Origin: Moraxella sp. K1664 | Lineage (GTDB): Bacteria; Pseudomonadota; Gammaproteobacteria; Pseudomonadales; Moraxellaceae | Length of the DNA stretch: 64,000 nt | Assembly (NCBI RefSeq): GCF_039693965.1 | Contig: NZ_CP155576.1 | Span: forward strand, 124,001-188,000 | Reading direction: 5' to 3' | Part shown: positions 44,663 to 52,697 of the stretch, piece by piece | Layout: every line of letters begins with the position of its first letter | Numbering within the stretch: the first letter of the stretch is position 1 | The notes under the pieces: model-generated | The model's input: only the letters and a program-made list of their open reading frames with translations | Databases searched by the model: none | Told to the model about the DNA's origin: nothing | Made by a program: the position numbers and the translations under genes

Positions 44663-44948
44663 ATTAGGGCGTGCCTGCCTTTGGTATTTGCAATGAAAAA
44701 ATACCTGTTTAAAAAAGCAGGGGAATCGCACGTTTTCAAGGAAAAGTCCGCAGTTGATATTAAAATATCAACAAGGGCTGTGACTTCGAGCCACAATCCG
44801 ACCACTTAATTTTAAAAATGAAATAAACAAATCTTAAAATCACACAGTTAAGTAGTCGGATAGCCATTTTTCATGCAAAAATTGATTTAAAATGTTAAGT
44901 TTTTACCTTATCTTATAAAAATGTTATCAACGGCAAGCACGCCCTAAA
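44663..44948 (+). repeat. Dispersed palindromic repeat (MITE-like), copy 3
   Basis: Ends TTAGGGCGTGCC and GGCAAGCACGCCCTAAA are inverted. It shares TATTTGCAATGAAAAA, ATCGCACGTTTTCAAGGAAA and GCCATTTTTCATGCAAAAA with the other two copies. It is ~75 bp longer because of a central insert with its own inverted repeat (ATCCGACCACTTAA / TTAAGTAGTCGGAT). It fills most of the 450-bp gap between the membrane-protein gene and aroB. Confidence 0.82.
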
Positions 44949-45075
44949 TACTTCACACTCAACCTAAAATAGCAACTTATTGATTGTCTCATAATTATTT
45001 TTTGGATTGTAGGGGCAAATCATATTCGCCCTTGATAAATCAAGCACTTATATCAAGTTGAGAATGGAGCAATAG

Positions 45076-46188
45076 TTATGATAAATACCCATCAATGCCA
45101 TCTAACACTTGTTCGAGCAGTACCATCTCAAAATCCTTGGTGACAAACGCCTTACCCAACGTCTCCAACAACACCAAGCGGATGGAGCCATTTTGCACCT
45201 TTTTATCATGCCCCATCAGGTTGAGTGCCACTGCTGGGTCAATGGCTGGCGGACATACTGGCAAATCAAACGTCCTAAGCAGTGCCACCACACGCACCAC
45301 ATCATCACGACCAATCAGTCCCAGCTTATGCGACATCGCCAATGCTTGTACCATGCCCACCCCCACCGCTTCGCCATGGAGCCAGTTGCCATAGCCCATG
45401 TGGGTCTCGATAACATGACCAAAGGTATGACCAAAATTCAATAAAGCACGCACGCCTGATTCACGCTCGTCGCTGGCGACAATTTGAGCTTTATAATCAC
45501 AGCAACGATATACCATTTCACCGAGTATGTTGGCATCTCTAGCGTTGATTTTGGTGGCATTGGTTTCAAGCCAATCCAAAAAATCTTTATCAAAAATCAG
45601 GGCGTATTTTACCACTTCTGCCAGTCCTGCTGCAAACTCTCTTTTGGGCAATGTCTCAAATGTCGTCATATCCGCCAGTACGCACACGGGTTGCCAAAAT
45701 GCCCCAATCATATTCTTGCCAAGTGGATGATTGATGCCCGTCTTGCCACCTACGGACGAGTCCACCTGTGCCAATAACGTGGTCGGCACCTGAATAAAAT
45801 TCACGCCACGCATAAAACTTGCCGCCGCAAAGCCTGTCATGTCACCAATCACTCCGCCACCCAAGGCGATGAGCGTACAATCTCGGGCAAAATGATTTTT
45901 CATTAACGCATCATAAATAGCATTGACATGCTCTTGGTTTTTGTACTGTTCACCGTCAGGCAGAATACAGCTCGCCACCGTCAAACCTGTCGCCATCAAA
46001 CACTCGCTAAAATCAGTCAAATACAAAGGAGCAACTGTACTGTTGGTAACAATAAGCACCTGCTTACCCTTGATAAAAGGCAAAATAGGGCCTGCCAAAT
46101 CTATCTGACCTGTGGGGCTGGCACCGATAAAAATGGGGTAATCATGGCTCTGGGTATGAACGCTAAGCGTACTGGCAATGTGTGTCAT
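45076..46188 (-). CDS. aroB: 3-dehydroquinate synthase
   Basis: The 370-aa protein has NAD-binding 'IALGGGVIGDMTGFAAASFM', 'QVPTTLLAQVDSSVGGKTGI' and zinc-site residues in 'LNFGHTFGHVIETHMGYGNW' and 'LHGEAVGVGM'. It forms the shikimate-pathway ring. It follows aroK, continuing the pilMNOPQ-aroK-aroB order known from Pseudomonas. Confidence 0.96.
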   Translation of the reverse strand: MTHIASTLSVHTQSHDYPIFIGASPTGQIDLAGPILPFIKGKQVLIVTNSTVAPLYLTDFSECLMATGLTVASCILPDGEQYKNQEHVNAIYDALMKNHFARDCTLIALGGGVIGDMTGFAAASFMRGVNFIQVPTTLLAQVDSSVGGKTGINHPLGKNMIGAFWQPVCVLADMTTFETLPKREFAAGLAEVVKYALIFDKDFLDWLETNATKINARDANILGEMVYRCCDYKAQIVASDERESGVRALLNFGHTFGHVIETHMGYGNWLHGEAVGVGMVQALAMSHKLGLIGRDDVVRVVALLRTFDLPVCPPAIDPAVALNLMGHDKKVQNGSIRLVLLETLGKAFVTKDFEMVLLEQVLDGIDGYLS

Positions 46189-46253
46189 GGGTACTTACTA
46201 CTGAGTGATGATGGAAAAATAAGGGTGGATTAAAACAAACAAATCAAGCTAAT

Positions 46254-46865
46254 TTATATGACACTCGATTTACTCTCAATATCTTTGGCATAAGCAATTA
46301 GGATGTCTAATATCTCATTCATCATTTGTTTAGGATAAGCACGTCCTGTTGCAACAGTGATGTCCGCCACTTCTTTGTATAAAGGAGCCCGCCTTTGGTA
46401 AAGCATCTCCAAGACCGCTCTGGGGTTGTCATTTTTTAACAAAGGGCGATTTTTATCTTTTTTGGTGCGATGAATTTGGGTGTCCACACTGGCATCCAAA
46501 AATATCACCAAACCACGTTGCAGATACTCACGGTTGCACTCACGCTCTACCACGCCACCACCTGTGGCTAGCACAATATCTGGCATGGCAGACAGCTCGT
46601 CCATGGCATGGCTTTCTCGCTCACGAAAGCCCGACTCTCCTTCTTTGGCAAAAATCCAAGGAATATCCGCCCCTGCCTTTTCGCTGATATACCAATCTGC
46701 ATCCAAAAAGGGTCGTTTTAGATGTTTGGCAAGCAGTTTACCAATGGTTGTCTTGCCTGCCCCCATGGGTCCCACCAAAAAGATGGATGGCAATAGATGG
46801 GCATAGTGATGAATGGGTCTTTCAACCAAAACTTCTTCAATCACTGCCGTTTCTTCTACATTCAT
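46254..46865 (-). CDS. aroK: Shikimate kinase
   Basis: The 203-aa protein has Walker A 'GPMGAGKTTIGK', 'DADWYISEKAGADIPWIFAK', 'EGESGFRERE' and 'LATGGGVV'. It phosphorylates shikimate. The start at 46865 gives a normal length; the frame is open to 46958, but that part overlaps the pilQ terminator. Confidence 0.94.
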   Translation of the reverse strand: MNVEETAVIEEVLVERPIHHYAHLLPSIFLVGPMGAGKTTIGKLLAKHLKRPFLDADWYISEKAGADIPWIFAKEGESGFRERESHAMDELSAMPDIVLATGGGVVERECNREYLQRGLVIFLDASVDTQIHRTKKDKNRPLLKNDNPRAVLEMLYQRRAPLYKEVADITVATGRAYPKQMMNEILDILIAYAKDIESKSSVI

Positions 46866-46940
46866 AATGATGTCGCTAAAAATAAATGCTTTATCATACA
46901 AGGTTTGGGCGATTATGGCTAGTGATTTTTTGTGAACGCA

Positions 46941-46975
46941 AAATAAAAAGCAGACCAATCGCCTGCTTTTTATTT
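46941..46975. terminator. pilQ terminator
   Basis: AAATAAAAAGCAG / CTGCTTTTTATTT form a perfect 13-bp stem 13 bp after the pilQ stop, separating the pil operon from aroK. Confidence 0.85.
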
Positions 46976-46987
46976 AAATCATCAAGA

Positions 46988-49111
46988 TTAGTAGCGACTA
47001 ACGCCATCATTGACGATGCGTGGTGTAACAAAGATAAGGAGCTCTTCTTTGTTGTTAAGTCTAACGTCATTTCTAAACAAACGACCCACCCCTGGTAAAT
47101 CACCCAAGAAAGGCACTTTATTTTGGTTGTTACCAATGGTGTTCTTAAAGACACCGCCCAGCACCACAGTCTGACCATCTTCTAAGATGACATTAGTTTT
47201 TATCTCATCTGTATTAAGAATTGGCACGCCCAATACCCTACTACCAGAGTCTGCCGAATTGGTGATTTCTAGGTCTAGACCAATCTTCCCCTCTGGGGTG
47301 ATATTTGGTGTGGCAGATAGCACTAAGGCTGCTTCTTTGAAACTGACGCTCGTTGCACCGCTGGCTGCTGCCTCTTGATAAGGAATCTCTACCCCAGATG
47401 ATATTTTTGCCGTTTGCTTGTCGGTTGTTAAGACCTTTGGTGAAGAGATGAGTTCCCCTTTATTATCCGCTTGCATCGCTGATAATTCCAAGCCCAGTGC
47501 ATAGTTATCAATGTTTAAAAGTCCCAACGATATGCCGCTTGTCGCTGTAACACCCAAATCAACAGCAAAGTTACCAAAGCGTGATTCGGTATTTGAAGAA
47601 GACAAACCATTCATGCCACGAATGTCAAACTTGTTACCAGTTCTATTAAAACCCCATCTAACACCCAACTGTTTGGAGAACGAATCCGAAGCATTCACAA
47701 TGCGAGCTTCAATCATTACCTGCTTGACAGGAATATCAATGGTTTCAATCAATTGGCGTACATTATTAATGCTTCGTGCTGTATCATTAATAATGATGGT
47801 GTTAGTGCGAGCGTCAAAGGTGGCATTACCACGTGGGCTAAGCAGTGAATTGTGATTGTTAGCCGAACCAATTGTGCTACTTGCACTGCCCACTCTGCCT
47901 ATCAATTCATGGATATCCTCTGCTTTGGCATAATTTAGGCGAATGTATTCTTGACGAATGGGTTCTAATTCATCCACTCTTCTGGCATCTTCTAACTCTT
48001 TGATTTCTGCAGCAGCTATCTCGTTAGCAGGTGCCACCAAAATCACATTGCCATTTTTACGCTGACCTAAACCCTTGCTTTTTAGGATGATATCCAAAGC
48101 TTGATCCCATGGCACATTCATCAGTCGTAGCGTAATATTGCCCTGTACATTGTCATTGGCAACAATATTCAAATAACCCTGATTGCCACTGGCGTTATCA
48201 TTCACAAACTTAGCCAGCACATCCAAAACAGTACGCACTGAGACATCCTGAAACTCCATAGACAGGGGCTCACCGGTATAAACCTTCTCTTCTAAGGTAG
48301 GCTCACGCAACATCTTAGGTGGTAGCACTGATACATTTAAGGTGGAACCTGACTGATACGCTTGGTATTCAAAGTCCCCTGTCATGTTGATGGTAATCAC
48401 ACCGTTTTGACCTTGGTTGGTTGCATTAACATCTGCAACCAATCCATTGCCAGCAATACGTCTTAATAGATGGCGTGGAATGGTCGTGCCAGTGGTGCGA
48501 ATCACCAATTTGTTGCCTTGGCGTTGTACATCTACAGGAATAGATTCATTGGTCAAGCTGACAACAACATCGCCACCTTGAGCATTACCTGTATAATTAA
48601 ATGCCGAAATGCCTTCATAATTTGTCGCCAAAGAAGAGCTGGTCGGTGCAAGTAGCGGATTAACCCTTACTGTCATTGGCTGATTAGGTGCTGGGGCAAC
48701 AGATGGATTTACCACCACTTGATTGCCCTGCTTGACATTTACAAGGAGATTATTGCCTTCAATGGTGCTGGTATAGCTTGCCTGTTCTTTTAAATCAATC
48801 ATCAAGCGTGTCATCGAACCATTATTTAGTGCAGTTACTTCATTGACCACACCACGGTTGATTGGCATGCTTCTTGGCAATCCACCACTGCTGACTTGGT
48901 TAAAATCAAGTGTCAGTTGTTTGCCACCTGCCTGCTGGTAGGCAACAGGGGTTACAGGCTGACCATCAAAAGCAACCTTAATTTGTGTGGTGTCAGCACT
49001 GATTTGGTTGGCTGATAAACCTTGAATGGCTAAAGCGTGTGCCTCAATCGCCATAAAACTGATTGCCAACGCAGAGTAAGCAAAGGCGGATTTTTTGGTT
49101 AAAAAATTCAT
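46988..49111 (-). CDS. pilQ: Type IV pilus secretin PilQ
   Basis: The 707-aa protein has a signal peptide, two AMIN domains (about 27-130 and 165-255), an STN/N0 domain ('LSMEFQDVSVRTVLDVLAKF'), an N1 domain and the secretin core ('QVMIEARIVNASDSFSKQLG', 'VPFLGDLPGVGRLFRND', 'KEELLIFVTPRIV'). It forms the outer-membrane gate for pili, used in twitching and DNA uptake. Last gene of pilMNOPQ. Confidence 0.96.
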   Translation of the reverse strand: MNFLTKKSAFAYSALAISFMAIEAHALAIQGLSANQISADTTQIKVAFDGQPVTPVAYQQAGGKQLTLDFNQVSSGGLPRSMPINRGVVNEVTALNNGSMTRLMIDLKEQASYTSTIEGNNLLVNVKQGNQVVVNPSVAPAPNQPMTVRVNPLLAPTSSSLATNYEGISAFNYTGNAQGGDVVVSLTNESIPVDVQRQGNKLVIRTTGTTIPRHLLRRIAGNGLVADVNATNQGQNGVITINMTGDFEYQAYQSGSTLNVSVLPPKMLREPTLEEKVYTGEPLSMEFQDVSVRTVLDVLAKFVNDNASGNQGYLNIVANDNVQGNITLRLMNVPWDQALDIILKSKGLGQRKNGNVILVAPANEIAAAEIKELEDARRVDELEPIRQEYIRLNYAKAEDIHELIGRVGSASSTIGSANNHNSLLSPRGNATFDARTNTIIINDTARSINNVRQLIETIDIPVKQVMIEARIVNASDSFSKQLGVRWGFNRTGNKFDIRGMNGLSSSNTESRFGNFAVDLGVTATSGISLGLLNIDNYALGLELSAMQADNKGELISSPKVLTTDKQTAKISSGVEIPYQEAAASGATSVSFKEAALVLSATPNITPEGKIGLDLEITNSADSGSRVLGVPILNTDEIKTNVILEDGQTVVLGGVFKNTIGNNQNKVPFLGDLPGVGRLFRNDVRLNNKEELLIFVTPRIVNDGVSRY

Positions 49112-49145
49112 TATTTTGTCCTCAGAATAAATCTAGTTGGCTCTG

Positions 49146-49679
49146 TTAATTTGGTGACACCAACGGAGTGGTTTTTTCAACGTATTGCTCATCAACATCT
49201 TTGACAATCTCAATAAGATTGATTTGCGTTGCTGTAATCTCAGCAATGCGACCATGGTTTTTGCCCAAATAATTGTTTTTTTGAACATCATGAACCATAC
49301 CATCTGGTGTTTGTACCAATCCAAATTCCTGTCCATTGGGAGCGGTTACTTTGCCACGATAGGTCAGTTCGGTCAATTCATAAGACTCAAGTGGCTCTTT
49401 CGTCCGATTCTCATCTGGTTTCACCGAAGGTGCCTGTTCTCTGACTTGCTGGCGTTCGCGCAGGCTTTTTGCCACGAAAGGACTAGGCTCACTTTGAGCA
49501 GCATAAGCAAAATCTTCAATGTGAAGTGGCTCTGGTGGTGGCTCAATGGCTTGCGGTCCTTGACTGCGAATTTTTTGCATCTCAGACTCAGCAATACTAA
49601 TGCGATCAGTACAACCCGTCATTAATAATAATGCCAGCAATAAACCAACACCGACCTTAGAAGAATTATTTATCATCAT
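49146..49679 (-). CDS. pilP: Type IV pilus assembly lipoprotein PilP
   Basis: The 177-aa lipoprotein (lipobox 'LLLMTGC') has the PilP C-terminal domain 'ELTYRGKVTAPNGQEFGLVQ', 'TPDGMVHDVQKNNYLGKNHG' and 'RIAEITATQINLIEIV'. It links PilNO to the secretin. Its start overlaps pilO by 4 bp. Confidence 0.94.
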   Translation of the reverse strand: MMINNSSKVGVGLLLALLLMTGCTDRISIAESEMQKIRSQGPQAIEPPPEPLHIEDFAYAAQSEPSPFVAKSLRERQQVREQAPSVKPDENRTKEPLESYELTELTYRGKVTAPNGQEFGLVQTPDGMVHDVQKNNYLGKNHGRIAEITATQINLIEIVKDVDEQYVEKTTPLVSPN

Positions 49680-50494
49680 TGACCTCCTTCGGTTGTTGCA
49701 TTCAAATCCACGCCTTTGGAGCGATAAGTCTTAGTTTGCAACACCAGTTGTAACTCGGGCATTCTATCAAGCGATGGCTGTGGGTTTTTAATTTCAAAAT
49801 CATGCATGGTGATGATTCGTGGCAATGCCGCAATACCACTCACAAACGAGCCAAATTGATGGTAATCACCCAAACCAATGATTTGAATCGGCTGTTCAAT
49901 GAAAAACTCTTGCTCCACCTCGGCCTGCACTGAGATGTCTTGGAATCGCACACCGCTACCACTGCCCACCATGTTAATACCATCCACCAATTCAGGCACA
50001 CGAGTATCGGTGGGTAGCTGTGCTAGTAAGTCAGCAAAGTCAGTTTTCATTTGTGCCACTTGCTCTTCATAAGCTTGCAAATGGCGAGCTTTGGATTCTT
50101 TTTCTTTATACTGATCTAGCAATACTGATTGCTGTGCTTCTGCCGCTTTGATCTCATCAAGCTTTTTGGAGACCAACATAAACCAAGCAAGTGCCAAGAT
50201 AAATACCACCAACATCGCCAAGATAAAGATCTTGACCGGCATTGGAGCAGAGCCATAGTTTTGACCATTTAAGGAATTAACCTCCGCCATAAACTTCTTG
50301 GAATCAAAAGCAGGCTTTTTAGGCTTAGAACCTGCTTTTTTACCCTTGGCTTTTGCTTTGGATTTACCCAAGCCACCCAAGCCTTTTGGCTTTGATAAAT
50401 TTGGCTTGCCAAGTTTAATTTTTTTCTTGCCACTCTCCTCTGGGGTAGCAGCCGCATCGGTAGCTGGTTTGGATTTTTTAAAAGGTGATTTCAT
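49676..50494 (-). CDS. pilO: Type IV pilus alignment protein PilO
   Basis: The 272-aa protein has a long Lys/Gly/Pro-rich cytoplasmic tail (1-70), a membrane helix (about 87-108), a coiled coil (110-150) and the PilO fold ('LLAQLPTDTRVPELVDGINM', 'IGLGDYHQFGSFVSGIAALP', 'RIITMHDFEIKN'). The Lys-rich tail is longer than in Pseudomonas PilO. It overlaps pilN by 4 bp. Confidence 0.93.
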   Translation of the reverse strand: MKSPFKKSKPATDAAATPEESGKKKIKLGKPNLSKPKGLGGLGKSKAKAKGKKAGSKPKKPAFDSKKFMAEVNSLNGQNYGSAPMPVKIFILAMLVVFILALAWFMLVSKKLDEIKAAEAQQSVLLDQYKEKESKARHLQAYEEQVAQMKTDFADLLAQLPTDTRVPELVDGINMVGSGSGVRFQDISVQAEVEQEFFIEQPIQIIGLGDYHQFGSFVSGIAALPRIITMHDFEIKNPQPSLDRMPELQLVLQTKTYRSKGVDLNATTEGGQ

Positions 50495-51372
50495 GATTGA
50501 CCTCCTACTTGGGTACTACCATCTGTAGGTGTAGGTTGTGCATTTTGAGTATTAGGAGCATCAGTCGCTTCTGTATCCACGGTGGTGTTATTAGTAGGTG
50601 CAGATGGCGGTGTTGTCTCACTTGTGGTTGAAGGTGTTTGAGCTGGGGCATTATCAACACCAATCACTGACACCTCGGGCATCTCTTGGTTGTCCATGCC
50701 TTGGCTATCCACAGTGACAGGTGGCAAAGCAACGTCTTCACCAGCTGAATCAGTAGCTTCATCTTTGGCTTCTTGATATTGAATCTTGGTGGTTGCCACG
50801 AATTCTACATAGCTATCCTCAGGATAGACAGAACGGGCACCTGCATTAGCCACTTGCTGAGAAGGTGTACCTTGATACGCTTGTATGCCACTCTTAATAC
50901 TCACTACCGCCGAACCATCTAACCACTCACTGGCATTTAGATTACGCACTAGGTTTGCCACAACGTTGGGGTTGGCAGCAAAACCTGTCAATCTAATAAC
51001 ATCACCTTCACGCTTAATGTTATTTAAATACATGGTATCTCTTGGGATGGCTCGGGCAATGTTGTCCCACACACGTACGGGAACCGAACGGCGACCCTGC
51101 AAATCTTGAATGACTTTCATCTGAGCCAACATTTGCTCGCGTTGAGCTTCCAAATCTTCAATCGATTTTAGGGCGACATCAAGCTGAGCGTTGGCATCTT
51201 CAATACGTTTATTGGCATTTTGTTGATTGGTTAAATCTCTATTTAAAATAGACAAAACCAAAATCGTCGCTAAAATGGCAAGTCCAGCGGTGGCAGCAGC
51301 TAAAAGATTAAACTCTTTATTTCTACGCTCACGCTGTTCTTTACGCCATGGTAATAAGTTAATGCGTGCCAT
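50491..51372 (-). CDS. pilN: Type IV pilus assembly protein PilN
   Basis: The 293-aa protein starts 'MARINLLPWRKEQRERRNKE', the PilN motif that binds PilM, then has a membrane helix (about 25-45), a coiled coil and the ferredoxin-like fold ('NIARAIPRDTMYLNNIKREG'). The last ~90 residues are Thr/Pro/Asp-rich and probably disordered, longer than usual. Confidence 0.94.
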   Translation of the reverse strand: MARINLLPWRKEQRERRNKEFNLLAAATAGLAILATILVLSILNRDLTNQQNANKRIEDANAQLDVALKSIEDLEAQREQMLAQMKVIQDLQGRRSVPVRVWDNIARAIPRDTMYLNNIKREGDVIRLTGFAANPNVVANLVRNLNASEWLDGSAVVSIKSGIQAYQGTPSQQVANAGARSVYPEDSYVEFVATTKIQYQEAKDEATDSAGEDVALPPVTVDSQGMDNQEMPEVSVIGVDNAPAQTPSTTSETTPPSAPTNNTTVDTEATDAPNTQNAQPTPTDGSTQVGGQS

Positions 51373-52430
51373 CAGTCAAACCCCCTTAAAGCCAATCCAC
51401 ACGCTGCCATCAGGCTTGGTGCATCTTTTTGGAGCATAACGGTATCAATGCGTGAGTCAATGGACATGCCCTCAAAAGGATTTGCCACCGACACCATGCC
51501 CCCAACACGTTGTTGCACCATCTGTGCCAATCCTGGCAATGCCGAAGTACCACCACACAAAATGATGTGATCAACATTGTTGTATTCGCTAGATGAGAAA
51601 TAAAATTGCAATGAACGGCTGATTTGTTGGACGATATTTTCCATAAAAGGCATCAGCACACCCTCATGATAATCAGCAGGCAAAGTATGTTCGTGCTTGC
51701 CAATGGTGGCATCATGATAAGGAATGCTATAACGTGACTGAATCTCTTCGGTCAGCTGAGCTCCACCAAAACCTTGCTCACGGTTATAGATGAACTCACC
51801 GTCTTTGGCGATATATAGCGTGGACTGCTTATGCCCCAAATCAATGAGTGCCACCACCTGTGGGTCATTAGGCAGGTTATCCACCATCAAACTAAACGCA
51901 CGCTCAATGGCATGGGACTCAATGTCCATCACTTTGGCTGTCAAGCCACCCATCAAGAGAGCCTCAACACGCTGTTCCACGTTCTCAGAACGGGAAGCGG
52001 CAAGCAAAACTCGCACCAAATTCGGGTCGGTCGCCGAAGGCCCTAGCACCTCAAAATCCATATTCACCTCTGCTAGTGGATATGGAATATACTGCTCAGC
52101 ATCTAGCTTGATTTGTGCCTCACGGTCAGCATCAGACATGTTTGTTTCCATGTCAATGATTTTGGTGATGACCGCCGAGCCTGACACTGCCGTTGCAGCA
52201 TCTTTGGCACCAGCACCAGAGCGACGCACCAAACGAGCGATGGCCTCGCCCACTTCTTCGTTATTGACAATATTTTTATCAACAACCCAGCCCGGCTCTA
52301 ATGGCTCAACGCCATAAGACTTCAAATGAAGTCTTCCTTGTTGCTTTGTTAGTTCAACAAGTTTAACGGAAGTGGTACTGACATCTAAGCCGAGAAGATG
52401 CCGACCCTTAGGAGAAAAAGATAGTCCCAC
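51372..52430 (-). CDS. pilM: Type IV pilus actin-like ATPase PilM
   Basis: The 352-aa protein has the PilM/FtsA-like pattern: 'LLGLDVSTTSVKLVELTKQQ', 'VALIDLGHKQSTLYIAKDGE', 'ILCGGTSALPGLAQMV'. It forms the cytoplasmic ring with PilN. The start codon is GTG with AAGGA upstream; it overlaps pilN by 1 bp. First gene of the operon, divergent from mrcA. Confidence 0.95.
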   Translation of the reverse strand: MGLSFSPKGRHLLGLDVSTTSVKLVELTKQQGRLHLKSYGVEPLEPGWVVDKNIVNNEEVGEAIARLVRRSGAGAKDAATAVSGSAVITKIIDMETNMSDADREAQIKLDAEQYIPYPLAEVNMDFEVLGPSATDPNLVRVLLAASRSENVEQRVEALLMGGLTAKVMDIESHAIERAFSLMVDNLPNDPQVVALIDLGHKQSTLYIAKDGEFIYNREQGFGGAQLTEEIQSRYSIPYHDATIGKHEHTLPADYHEGVLMPFMENIVQQISRSLQFYFSSSEYNNVDHIILCGGTSALPGLAQMVQQRVGGMVSVANPFEGMSIDSRIDTVMLQKDAPSLMAACGLALRGFD

Positions 52431-52697
52431 AGACTTTATCCTTATATTTTTGATGCCAACCGAACAAAAACAGCATCGTTTCGGTTATAATAGTGGCTTT
52501 TGAAAGTACAGTGCGTTACTGTTTTACACCAATGATGCCAACTTCACAGTTTTATTTACCAGTTTTGTTGGAAATCTGCTATACTTAGCTGTAATTTTAA
52601 CATGAATTTTTCAAAATTAACATGCTTTGTAACGCATTCTTTACACAAAGAATATGATACAACATTTTGACAACAATTTTAACCACCTAGAAACGCT

